This document shows, one piece after another, positions 47,870 through 58,640 of a DNA stretch of 64,000 bases; within the stretch, counting starts at the first letter, position 1, and each line of letters starts with the position of its first letter. The notes under the pieces are model-generated. The model ran no database searches, was not told where the DNA came from, and saw nothing but the letters and a program-made list of their open reading frames with translations. This stretch comes from Hypomyces perniciosus (Eukaryota; Ascomycota; Sordariomycetes; Hypocreales; Hypocreaceae), in assembly GCA_008477525.1 (NCBI GenBank), contig SPDT01000001.1, positions 4,836,001 through 4,900,000 on the forward strand, written 5' to 3'. The position numbers and the translations under genes are program-made.

Positions 47870-48468
47870 GAATGACATGCCACGCCGGGACTAGCCTGAT
47901 TGTCCATCTGACTGGTGCAAAGCGACAATTACTACCCAAGTAGGCAGGTATTCTATTTCTTTCAGCAATACGGACTAGGTAATAATCATGCTACTGGTAG
48001 TATGTACGGAGTCCGGAGCAACTATGAGTACGGAGTACATAGGTACGGACATCATCCCTGCCGGATCCAATCATCGGAAACCGGCAGCTCGTGCGTGTCG
48101 TGTCGTTTGGGCCCGAGCCGGGAAACCGACCCAACCGAATTACACACTCGTACGGAGTACAATATTCCGTTTTTGCAAGTACGAAGTACTCGTACATACG
48201 AGTACGGAGCAGTTAGTGTTAATACTAGGTACTACTACTAATCATACGCGTATGTGCTCACTCCTCCGGGCGAGTACGGAGTACTATGTACATACATGCC
48301 AGGGTCCCCAGACACGACAGGAAAAGCCAATTGCTGCCATAGGAACGGAGTATGTGCCGAGTATTACTCCGTACTTTGTCCGAGTAAGGAAGTCAATGCC
48401 TAGTTGTGGCGGCTCTTTTAGGCCAACCAAAGTGGCCCTTCGGAGTTAGCCCTGGTTGCTGTTCGGTT

Positions 48469-48480
48469 CGGAGTACTCCG
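48469..48480. repeat. 12-bp palindrome CGGAGTACTCCG
   Basis: Perfect dyad and variant of the GTAC family with the arms inverted, followed by TACG. Confidence 0.9.
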
Positions 48481-49252
48481 TACGATTGTCTAGTATTATT
48501 TAGTAGATCCGATATTGTCCGACGTATTTGCCGCAACAGCAATTGCCGATCGCAACAGGACGTTGTAAGTCGTAATTTGATCTTGGCAAAATTGATGAGC
48601 AAAAATAGCATGTACGGAACGGCCAATTCTGTCAGATATTACGGAATACCCTACGAAGTACCAACATATCGATCAACCAAATAATGCACTTCTATATTTC
48701 TATCTACCTTATGTTTACCAGGATGTTCAAAATGCACCGAAACATCCGGTGATTAAAACAGATAAGCGCCGAATAATACTACTACTACCAGTAATCGCAT
48801 GTCTGCATGCCAAGATGGCCTCGAGCCAGTGGGAGGTGTTCCTTTGGACCACCATGCAGCCGCCCATTCCTTCGGAGGAGTCGGGAGACTCGGAGAAACT
48901 GGATGGATGAACGAACGAACGTGAGGCTAGGATCCGGCGACAATCTGGCATGCTTGTTGTGGGGAAGTCCAAGGAATCCCTTGCCCCAGCATCCTTCGGA
49001 AGATGAGCAGTAATACTCTGTACCTAGGTAGTATTACTGATCCTCCCAGAGCAGATCTCACCACCATTGTGTGTCCTCCGCAACCCTCTCTGCGCCAACC
49101 CGCTCGGCGTCCATCAACCAGGCCAGTCAGTCACGAGGACCAACATCTCCCACAGTCTGGCGTTCTTCGCACAGCATCTCGATGACGATGGCCCAGGTTC
49201 CAAACCTCCACAATCATCCGCCTCACCTTTCCATTACTCGTAGTCCTCCCCT

Positions 49253-49268
49253 CCCCCCCCCCCCCCCC
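49253..49268. repeat. C16 homopolymer
   Basis: Uninterrupted C run after a pyrimidine-rich stretch. Confidence 0.9.
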
Positions 49269-49879
49269 TAACACGAAAGAACGGTGTACTCCTGCTCGTA
49301 CGCTGCATGACGAAGCAGAAGCCAAGAAAAGCCGGGCCAGTTGTCAAGCTGACAGTTGAGCTCACTTACGGACTCCGTGCTCCGAACGGCCTCCAAGAGT
49401 AACATTGCCATGCCCTTGGAGTGCAGCACCACACACACACACACACCGTTCAGGGCCAAGCTTTTTCGGCGCCTGAGGACCGACCGAGTGAGAGAGAGAG
49501 ATGAGGGCTCCTCCTAGTACGAAGTAGCAGTAGTACAACTAGTAATAAGTCATATTTTATACTATTTTATTGCCATTCTTGGAAAACAGTGCTCGGCGCA
49601 CAGTCCGAGCGCTGACTGCTGCTGCATCAAATTGTTATTTCCCCATAATATTATAGCGCCACCCCAAACTCCCCATCTCAGATGAAGTACATACATCGAT
49701 CGTCAGCCGAACGGAACGGGTACGAAGTGGACACGGGTCCTTTCTTATCCAAAGGGCCCCCAACAGAAGCCAGTTTTCGTTTACTGATTGTAAGAGTAGG
49801 TAGTGTACGGATTACTACTCGTACCTATCTATGTAAGGTAATAGCACCAGCAGTGCTCGGCCCGTATGACCGGCCGACA

Positions 49880-49914
49880 GTGTGTGTGTGTATGTGTGTG
49901 TGTGTGTGTGTGTG
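49880..49914. repeat. (GT)n microsatellite
   Basis: Dinucleotide tract with one TATG interruption. Confidence 0.92.
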
Positions 49915-50055
49915 AGAGAAGAAGAAGAAATAAAAAAAAATACGCGTGACGCAAGCTTACGGGTCGGAATGGAATAGGCATGAATCCTGCGCCGTACCGA
50001 GGTGCCGAATGCCTGTTCACCAGGGATGCCGATATTACTTGCCGACGGCCACACA

Positions 50056-50092
50056 AGACAAAGACAAAGACGAGACGAGACGAGACGAGACC
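50056..50092. repeat. (AGACAA/AGACG)n tract
   Basis: Short penta/hexanucleotide repeat downstream of UFD2. Confidence 0.8.
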
Positions 50093-50662
50093 ATCCGATC
50101 TACCGCGCTTTTGATTACTTAACCATCCATCATGAGGCTGATGTCGGCGATCTGTGAGCATGACGTGAGTGGAATGGGGACTTGGCGCCCCGTATTATTA
50201 ACGGCCTTGCATTTTCCGAAGAAGCCGTTATCTTCCACAAGACGCAAGACTGAGAGTCGAGGCCGCAGAGACGACAGTCACAAATATCCAGAAGAAAAAA
50301 AGGATGGGAAAAAAAGAAGGAAAAAAAAGGAAGAAAAAAACCACTCTCTCGCTTGAGCAACGTCAACACAATTTCTATCCCAGGACTGTCTTTGTTCATC
50401 GCAACATAATCATGAATCTAGTCTCTGTAGAACTGCATGTCCACCGACCGAGTCTTGGTTACAAGCGTTGACCCCCTTTGACCAGTCAATCCGTTAATCA
50501 ATAAAAAGGATAAAAATAAAAGAAAGTCCAGCATTTGGCTGGCACATTAGGAGGCTCATCGTTGGCCTCGCTCAATTTCCCAGTGCTTCTCATCCCCGAA
50601 TCAACAGCCTTGGCTGCCCTCCAACAAACACTCCATTATCTGAATCACACGTAGAGCTTCCC

Positions 50663-53600
50663 TCAACCTTCCGAGGTATCCATGTCATCTCCTCCCTGGA
50701 GCTTGCTTTTCGCTGCCTGGATCTTTTCCTGTCGCCACTTCTCAATCTTTTCCTTCAGCTCCGTCTGCGGGATGGCATCCTCAATAGTCATCGGCTGACG
50801 GGTGAATGGGTCCTTCGGGTCACTCAGGAGATGCTGCACAATAGTCGACCGATCAACAATATGTCTGCTCGGCAGCAGAACAGGATCCTTCATGATCTCG
50901 CCCATGATGGGATCCTCAAACTCCGCTGGCACGTCGCCAAGATCGAGGTCTGCCTGATCCTGCAGTTCTTTCGCTTGCACAAACTTGAGCTTGAGCTTGT
51001 CCCACCTCTCGGCGTCGTCAGAACCTATCTGATCCTTCGACGTTAGGATCCGTGACACACGATCTAGGACCTCAGGCTTGTATGAGCGGCCATCTGCCGC
51101 AACGGCATCGATGAAAACCTGCGAGGTGTCCAGGTTTAAGTAAATATCAACGAAATCAGAAATCAGCTGGAGCGGCTGAAAATGATACTTCTCCTTGTTT
51201 AAGACGTTCAGTTCGGCAGCGGCCCTCCTCCCCGCCAGCGTCTCTAGGTTGTAATTCAACATGCTCGCTAGACGCGACACGATTTCGGGCATCGTGAAAG
51301 CTTCCCTCAGCGTCTCCGTAAAGAGCTTCATCATCCCTAGTGTCTCGTTGGCCAGTTGCATGTATGATGTTGCCTGATTGCCCAGACTCTGGAGTTCCTC
51401 CTCCTTCTTCTGGCGGTCTTCTTCACGGAGGGAAGTGTCTTCGAGTTCTTTCTCGATGGTGCGTATCTTGGGGAACTTTGTAAAGGCTTCATCTAGAACA
51501 TACGTGGTGTCATTCAGCAGCATGTTGACGAACTGGACGAAAAATCCCCGATTAACCCTGATACTCTTCGTTAGCCTCTTGATCAAAGCATTACGTTTCC
51601 AGAGGTTGACATACTTGCTCTCCCGAACCAGCTGTTGTCTGTAAGTGTCATTGACCCAGACGCATTTAATCACCTGGAAGATTTCGTATCGGATGTTGAA
51701 CTTGTCATAGAATTGCGTGTTGGCGCCGGTAGACTCGCACTCTATGTAAAATTTCATCAAGGCGTGCAGGAGGTAGTCATGAGCAAACTTAATGGAGCTG
51801 AGTTGATCGCCCAGCACACCTCGCTTCAGGTGCATAAATTCCCAAGTTCCAGAGAAGAGCAGGGAGACCAGTGATGCTTTAAGATAGGGGTTCCTGATGC
51901 ACTCGGATGATCGTAGGAATGTGATGCATAATGCAATCATTTCCTCGCCAACGGCGTTGGGGAGAATTGAGGGAATCCATCTACATTACCCCATACAACA
52001 TTAATACATCTCAGGGAGGCGTGACTTCTTCCGTGCAACTTACTTGAACACAAATTTGAAGTTATCGACGATATTCTGAAGTGTGTATTCAGGAAGATAT
52101 GAAAAGGCATCGGAATGGAACACAGTGAGAGGCAGCCTATAGTCTATTAGCCGTCCGGTTCGTCTGTCTTGAGCCCGGGAAAACATACTTGATCGTTTCG
52201 CTTTCATTTCCAGGCTTGTAGTTGGATCCAGTAGCGAGTCGAAGCAGCCAGACTGCCACGTATCGCATGAACCGCAATGACGTGCTCTGCATCTGCTTAT
52301 CAAAGAGGACACCCTCAACCGAGTACTTGAATGCCATTGTCTTTTCTAGTACCAATATATGCCGTCTCACAGCCTCTTCGAACAGTCGGAGCTGGTGTGG
52401 CGTGTTGGCCAATTTAGGTTGTTCCGCTTCCATAGCTTTGATGCGCCTCTCCAAATACTTGATTTCACGGTCTAGAGTCTTCAGCCCCGAGTTCAGCGCC
52501 TCGCTTCCATAGTGATGAGCTGCCAGCGTCAAAAAGAAGGCCTCGGAAATGAAGTTCGACTCCCCGTCCTCCTTCTCCGCGTAATACTTGTCGGCCGCAG
52601 CTTGATCTGCATTGAGCTTGGTCTCGTCCTTGATATCGACCCGGGGCTGCCTCCGGAAATACCGAACATCGATCTTGTCCACCTTGCTAAAGTCGTTATC
52701 CATGAAAGGCTCGCAAAGCCGATCCAAGACGGCAGTGATATTCATCATGAACCCATCTGACGCAACCTCCCTCGGATCAACTTGCATGGCCCTCCTCATG
52801 TGGTTCATGTTCATGATGTAAGCGAACCAGTCGAGTATATGACTCCTGGTTTCCAGGCTTGCTCGAATAAACGCGTTTGCAATCACGAAGAGGTCATCTT
52901 GGTGGGTCCTGAGTACCATTCGCAAGGAATCTTGTGCGTTCACGATGCGTGATTTATCGAGAGTGCGCGCCCCAGGGAAGTAGCTCTTGATAACTTCTGG
53001 TTGCAATGGAGATAGCCGAAAGAAGGGCCCGAGTATTGTGTGCGTCTCAATACTAGGAGCCGGTTGAGCCAGATTAAAGTGTGGATGCTTTGCAAGGTTC
53101 GATATCAAAACTGGGAAGCGTGCGTATGTAAGTAATGCCTGCAAACGTCAGACAAGGTGCTCATGCATGATATCTCTTTGCAGTGGTATTACCTGGACAT
53201 AGGGCCTGTAATCATCTCCCATAGAAAGAGCCGAGAGTTGAGCGCTGAGCGTGACCATGGCGTCGCTGAAAATGGCGGGGAATTCGTCGTCATCATCAAA
53301 CCGCTTGATGGCCTCCTTGATAAAGTCAAGACAGATACCATCGTCCGCGAGACCACGGAGAAGATATGGGACAAGAGTGTCATGCTCTCGGTTAGGCTCG
53401 CGACTGGAAATCCATCAGTTATGACAGGCAAAAAGTTGTTGAAACCACTTCCAACTAACCCGTATAAAGCTGGCATTGTCAGGGCAAAGAGACAGTTGCT
53501 CATGCACAAGCGCTTCGCCTCCTCGTGGAGCCCTAACCTAAATCTGCTGACTTGCTTAATCGCGGAGGCTGCTTTTACGGCTCTCTTCCAACATGGCAGA

Positions 53601-54302
53601 AGGTAGTGCATCAAAGGTTTGTCCACCGGCCAGTTGCCGCAAGCCTCTATAATTGCCTGATCTAGAATGCCGACAGACAACTTCAAGGGCTCCCCGGAGT
53701 CGTTCAGCTCTTGATTCAAATTTGGCAAAAAAGTCAAACGGTGGACGCCTTGGCTGCTCATCATACGATGCGGATCAACAGTGATACGGAACATCTGGCT
53801 AAGCACTCTGTCGGCATACTCCTCGTTCGACTCGGGCTGGACGGGCGTGGTCGGTTTGCGCGGGGGCGTCGCTGAAAGGATGTCGTCAACTTCAGATGCG
53901 GACCTCTTCCGAGCAGTATGAGAAGTACCTGAGGAGCTTATAGTTGGGACGGTCTTGCTGGGCCGAATACCAAGTTGCTCAAAGGGGTTGGAGCTCGGTT
54001 GTGATGCCGCCGCGGCAGGCGTTACGTTAATCTTGGGCTTGTTCTCGGCTTCAGCGCTCTGGGAATTCGACGTGGCCGCAGTGGGTGTTTTGGAGCCCTC
54101 GGTGTCTGAAGTGCTGCCCTCGGCTGGTTTCGAAGCAGCTTGGCCGCCCAGCTTGGCCAGACGCCGTGCCCGGATCTGCGAGGAACATGTTAGCATCATG
54201 GGGTGAACGTGCAAATGGCGGGAGCACGAGACTCGCCTGCGCCATCATTTCCTTGTCCGGGGCATCAGCACCCGGCTGAGACGGTTGTTTCTTTGGATCC
54301 AT
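50663..54302 (-). CDS. UFD2: Ubiquitin conjugation factor E4 (U-box), 6 exons, 1117 aa
   Basis: Exons (minus) 54302-54237, 54175-53460, 53403-53193, 53138-52189, 52136-52044, 51980-50663, frame closed at 1118 codons. The long helical Ufd2 core is followed by a C-terminal U-box (DPIMGEIMKDPVLLPS then HIVDRSTIVQHLL and DPFTRQPM), which has the RING-like fold without zinc ligands and recruits E2 enzymes. Family role: elongation of ubiquitin chains on substrates with Cdc48, in the ubiquitin-fusion-degradation and ER-associated pathways. The first intron (54236-54176) begins GC, not GT (CAG, GCGAGT), and no GT donor restores the frame to IRARRLAKLGG, so it is a GC-AG intron. The other introns are canonical, 52-63 bp. 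The N-terminal region after exon 1 is Ser/Thr/Pro-rich and probably flexible. Confidence 0.93.
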
Positions 54303-55121
54303 GATAAGCCGTCCCAGAATCTGTCGATGGCAAAAACAAGTGCTCTGGAGAGATGTCGTGGGAACAGGCAGAAGGGAAAGCAGTCGAATGGCGAGGCTGA
54401 CAAAAGGCTTGGGTTCGGGCAACACCCCACGGGTTGACAATCAATAATAGTGGAGAGGTGATGTCGTATGCGGGGCTGCGGCGCGCGGCTGCCCTCCGTA
54501 GCTCAGCAGCTCATAGCTCAGTCGAAAGCCCCTGTAAGCCCTGTAAGTGGCGCTGTTTGCGCTGTCGACAGTGCTCTGTACAGAGGGTTTGAGGGCGGCT
54601 AGCTGCTTGATGGCGGTGCTGCCTAAGGTAGTTCGGTGTTTTTTGATGTAATTCGGTGTTTTTGATGACAGCCCTGCAACCGATCCGGGATAGACAGACA
54701 AACAAAGACAAACAAAGACAAACAACCTCGGCGAGGAGATTGGGACTTTAAGAGGGAAAAGGCCGAGGATGATGCTCTGAGAGATATGAGTCTCATGGCT
54801 CGGGAACATAAAACTCATACGATTTATGAAACTCCGCCGCCGGAGAAGCAATGGCATTCACACAAAGTCCGCGAGCGGAGCTTCAAACCCTTCTGTTAGT
54901 ACTCTTGTTGGCTCCTGACGGCGGAAGCCAGGAGTACTCCGTACTTTGTACTGGATGGTCTCATTCTGTCATTCTCTCATACGCCTCATTTATAAACCGG
55001 GTATCCCTTGCCTTGCCTTGCCTTGCCTTCGCGCAACGCCACCACACCCTAGAAAGACATCAACAAATCAAATAGAAAAGAAGAAAGAAAAAAAAGAAGA
55101 AGATAATTTTCATGTGATTAT
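54303..55121. other. Intergenic, UFD2 promoter
   Basis: 819 bp between tandem minus genes. Contains ACAAAG repeats (about 54690-54725), a GTACTCCGTAC element near 54932 and CCTTG pentamers (about 55005-55031). No gene is seen. Confidence 0.5.
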
Positions 55122-56723
55122 TTACAATCGAGGTAGATCAATATCCGTGCCAGATGATCGCCGCCTTTCTGGCAGCACTCTTACAGCTTCCGAGCCGCCG
55201 TCAGGGTGCAACGTCGTAGAGGTCCCTGTATTGTTGGTTGCCCTAATCCGTCCCTCCTCCCGGCTGCGGTTCAGAAGCCAGTTAACATGCATCCGAATCA
55301 TGTTGATGTTGTTTCGTAGTTCAGCAACCTCTTCTCGAATGGGCATAACTTGGTTGAGGGTCCACATGCTCTGTCGTGCCTCGAGGTGAGTCAAGTTCTG
55401 GTGAACTTCCTCAAACCCGGCGTCCAGGTCTTGAATAGTTCGATTGTCGCCAAGTGCAGAGCCCCCCCCGCCACGACGGTTGATTGCTGCGGAAATCTCG
55501 CCTAGACGACGACTGTTTTCATCTTGCCGGGCATGCACATCACGAAGTTGGCTTCCAAGGTCACCATATGACCGTATCAGCTCTCGCTGAGTACGGATAA
55601 TGGCACCGGAAGGCGTGTCAGGGTGAAAGGCGCATGTCAGAGAATGACCATTCAGGTGTTTGCGGACAACCTGCACTGGGCAGCCAACATCCTTGTAGGG
55701 ACATGGCACCTCAACTCCATCACATTCAACCTCGTGGTGGGCGGCCATCTGCTCTCGGCGAATCAGCTGCCAACAGTCCTCGCACCTAGTCTTGGTTCTA
55801 GGACATGAAAGGAGGTGGATCTCGCGGTCAGCATCTTCAATGGCGGCGTGGCAGTAAGTACAGCTATCTTCTCGATGGTGACATGTTTCATCTGTAGTAG
55901 GTTTGTAGCGAACCTTTTTGTCGCAATCTGCACCAGGACAAGGATACTCTCTGAACCTACACTCAGTTGTTGCATGCCGCTCCACCATTTCGCGCCTCAT
56001 CTCCTTAATGCAACCTCGTCTATGATACGGACACTTGACTATCAGACTATTAAGCTGAGTGCGAATCAGTCTCGCGGCGCTGAAACAGTCCTTCCAGGCC
56101 AATTGTTCTCTATCGATCGGGCAGGCTGTCCCCGAAGGACTCGATGAGATGCTGCGGCGCATGCACCGATAGCAAAATGTATGATCGCATGGGGTGGTGA
56201 CGGGGTCGACGAGAGGGTCATGGCAGATGGGACAGAACAAGTTCGGGTCCGGGTCATTGACATATGTGAGTGAATACAAGTCGAATACGGAATTGCCGCC
56301 GTATCGCTTCGGAATGTCTAACGATGAAGGATGCGGAGGCAACAGAGGCCCTGAGCGACGGCCTGTACCGGTATTCGCGAGGCGACCAGCCGTGAGGTAC
56401 GGCGCGTTCCATGTCGTCTCCGACATAGTGCCAAGTACCGTCTGGCCTTGAGTTTCAGGGGCCGCATACAAGGTATCAGGTGATGGGGAACGGACGAGGC
56501 TGGTGACGAGATCCGGAGTCGCATCAGTCTGTCGTAGGCTGCGACGGACAGAGCGCCGTGCCGCCGCAGAACTCATCGGTTGTCTGTCATCATCGCCCGG
56601 CTCGGAGGCAATATCGCGCGAGGTCCCAGCGGTCGTGGATGACTGTGTCGGCAGGTCGCCAGGGTGAGTCACCTCCTCGAAGTGTCCATACACTTCTTCA
56701 TGTTGCTGCTGGTTCGATGCCAT
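55122..56723 (-). CDS. RING finger and TRAF-type zinc finger protein, 533 aa
   Basis: Single exon. A Ser/Thr-rich disordered N-terminus (about 160 residues) is followed by a C3HC4 RING finger (CPICHDPLVDP, CDHTFCYRC, then CPIDR). Three to four TRAF-type zinc-finger repeats follow (YHRRGC, CPGADC, CPYKDVGC contexts with paired Cys/His). The C-terminus has a coiled-coil-like stretch (EEVHQNLTHLEARQ and EEVAELRNNINMIR) and a basic tail. Such proteins act as E3 ubiquitin ligases with a substrate-binding TRAF region, but no TRAF MATH domain is visible. It is adjacent to UFD2, another ubiquitin-pathway gene, in the same orientation; this may be chance. No named orthologue is assigned. Confidence 0.9.
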   Translation of the reverse strand: MASNQQQHEEVYGHFEEVTHPGDLPTQSSTTAGTSRDIASEPGDDDRQPMSSAAARRSVRRSLRQTDATPDLVTSLVRSPSPDTLYAAPETQGQTVLGTMSETTWNAPYLTAGRLANTGTGRRSGPLLPPHPSSLDIPKRYGGNSVFDLYSLTYVNDPDPNLFCPICHDPLVDPVTTPCDHTFCYRCMRRSISSSPSGTACPIDREQLAWKDCFSAARLIRTQLNSLIVKCPYHRRGCIKEMRREMVERHATTECRFREYPCPGADCDKKVRYKPTTDETCHHREDSCTYCHAAIEDADREIHLLSCPRTKTRCEDCWQLIRREQMAAHHEVECDGVEVPCPYKDVGCPVQVVRKHLNGHSLTCAFHPDTPSGAIIRTQRELIRSYGDLGSQLRDVHARQDENSRRLGEISAAINRRGGGGSALGDNRTIQDLDAGFEEVHQNLTHLEARQSMWTLNQVMPIREEVAELRNNINMIRMHVNWLLNRSREEGRIRATNNTGTSTTLHPDGGSEAVRVLPERRRSSGTDIDLPRL

Positions 56724-57585
56724 GCTCGTGCTGGTTGGGTTTCGGAAGCGAATGGCTCAATGGAGACGGATGTGGCCGTGAGCAAGGTCCTTGAATAGTA
56801 TATTGAACATGTGTGTAGTGAGATGCGCCCTGATGGACGATGCTTGGAAATGCGGTCCTCATTCAGGATTTGACTTTTGAGTTTGATGAATCGTTGGCGC
56901 GATCAGAAGAGCCGAGGGTGATTTACGAGTACGTGTATGTACAAGGATAGCACTAAGTTTAGGTAGTGGCGGGATAATATGGTGGGGTGTTACGGAGTGT
57001 ACGGAACCGGTAGTACAACCCTAACCCTGTGCTGGTTGACCTGTTCGTCTCTCCTCGATTTTGTTAGAACAGAACAAAACGGACAATGGCAAATTATGAA
57101 TGATGACATTGCTGACTTGGCATATATGATGTCCCCAGTGGCTTGGGCTAGCCAAGTAATAGCTTTCAACCCGATTTGGATGAATAATGCTCCATCATAC
57201 TTGGTTGATAGGATAGGAATATCAAGATGGGCGTGATCTCTCATGACGCCTTTCGCCCCTACGTCGTAGATGTCATCATAGTGACGCAAAACCAGTTGGC
57301 CATATTAGAAGCTAACCATGGCTCGAACATTCTGAATTTCCGGAGTTGTCCTGGTGGCATGTTCAGCTGCACCGTTGAAACTTAATACGGGCAAAACAAC
57401 ATTGGAAGGCATGCAGTAGCAGTACGGGAACGGAATTGGATGTTCAGAAGTAAGATCTATTATCATTAAATAGCATCTATTAATCGTGCGTTCGTAAACA
57501 GCAGATTGACCCAAATCCTTTTGGTCCCTTCTTCCAAGGTAGCCGAAGCGTATCATCATTAATCCTTTCCAAAGGTGTTAGCAAA
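56724..57585. other. Intergenic, RING gene promoter
   Basis: 862 bp, AT-richer, one TTACGGAGTGTACGG element near 56990. No conserved coding segment is seen. Confidence 0.5.
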
Positions 57586-58640
57586 TTAATCATATGTTGT
57601 TGTGTTGGAAGCCGGTGCAGGGCTATACAGCTGCTGTCCGTACTTCTTGAAGCCAATAATGACATCCTGGCCTCTCTTGCCGACTAGCCACTTCGCGAAC
57701 GCATCAGCCATCTTAGGATTGGGAGCCTTGGTTCCGATCAGGAGATGAGCCGGGTTCAAAAGAGGATCATCGGCATTGTCAGAGCCAGCCTTGTAAATAA
57801 CGGTCTTGTTTCGAACATCGGCGTCCAATGACAGAATAGTTCCTCGGTCGGTGATGGTATATTCCTCGAGCACAATCGCTGCCGTCAGGGCCTGGATGGG
57901 GAAGGCGATATATTGATGGTACCAGGTGGAATAAGCAGTGGCCCATGGAACCTAGAGGATTCAAAGTTAGCATCCATGCGAAAACCGGTCTTGGCAGTCA
58001 GTAGAGACGAACCTGTCCGATACTAGCCCACAGCAGGGACTCCTTAATGTTTGTAGCAGACTTGTCGTAGCGACTCAGGAATCGTACGGGAGGAGTTGTC
58101 TGCTTGTTCTCGGCCACCTCACGAATCTGGGAGAAGATTGTCGTGATGCTGGCTGATTTGGAGATATTTGCCGGGTTGGAGATGGGGCCGACGAGGAGGA
58201 AGTGGTCCCGGAAGGCGTAGTAGCTGGGAGACTTGGCGATGCCTTGGCTGATGGCAATGTCCTCTGCCGACGGGGTATAGGTGATGCCTACATCGATGAC
58301 ACCGGATTTGAGGTACGCGATGCTGTAGGTGGTGTCACTCTGATACCACGCCACCTTGAAGGGATCACTGCCATTGGCCACGCTATCCTTGATGAAAGCA
58401 TCCGCAAGAGCTGTGATGGAGGAAGGTGTTTCAGAAGCTGTCTCAATATATATATCATGGCTTCCTGTAGGTCATACCTTTGACAAGCCCACTCTGACCG
58501 GCACCGCCATTGCCAATGTTCAGCAGGATCTTGGAGCTTGTGCTGTTGAGTCCTCCATCGTACACGGCAGCAGGGTCCACGGCGGAGCATGGAGCTGCGA
58601 GAAGGACAGCAACGGCAATAAGCTTGCGGAGGGGAGCCAT
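57586..58640 (-). CDS. Secreted TupA-like tungstate/molybdate-binding-type protein, 3 exons, 308 aa
   Basis: Exons (minus) 58640-58478, 58410-58013, 57951-57586, introns 67 and 61 bp, frame closed at 309 codons. A signal peptide (MAPLRK, hydrophobic core, cleavage near CSA) precedes a type II periplasmic-binding-protein fold. Conserved TupA-like features: a long segment with VGPISNPANI, then FLSRYDKSATNIKESLLW, WYHQYIAFPIQAL, TDRGTIL and LLNPAHLLIG, ending in a helical C-terminus. Bacterial TupA binds tungstate for an ABC importer; no fungal transporter partner is known here, so the fungal role (extracellular oxyanion capture or sensing) is inferred. The architecture looks bacterial in origin, but the introns show it is established in the host. 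An upstream in-frame Met (58658) exists; 58640 keeps the signal peptide short. Tungstate against molybdate or sulfate specificity is not resolved. Confidence 0.85.

Larger units (their letters stand above)
42640..49530. repeat. Cluster of GTAC-centred palindromes (GTACGGAGTAC, GTACGAAGTAC and complements)
   Basis: By eye, roughly thirty copies of TACGGAGTAC, TACGAAGTAC or their complements are spread through this interval, often joined (for example near 42655, 44395-44440, 45069-45100, 47028-47050, 48149-48205 and 48270-48290). Isolated copies occur in most other intergenic regions of the window but I did not notice any inside coding exons. Confidence 0.8.
41379..50662. other. 9.3-kb region without a credible gene
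   Basis: Upstream of the Zn2Cys6 gene and downstream of UFD2. No exon with conserved protein motifs was found on either strand. Two GC-richer blocks (43.96-44.64 kb and 44.58-45.03 kb) are open in several frames at once, which is the mark of chance. The DNA is dense in GTAC-centred palindromes, TAC trinucleotide runs and several microsatellites. It may hold long regulatory regions or non-coding transcripts. Confidence 0.55.
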
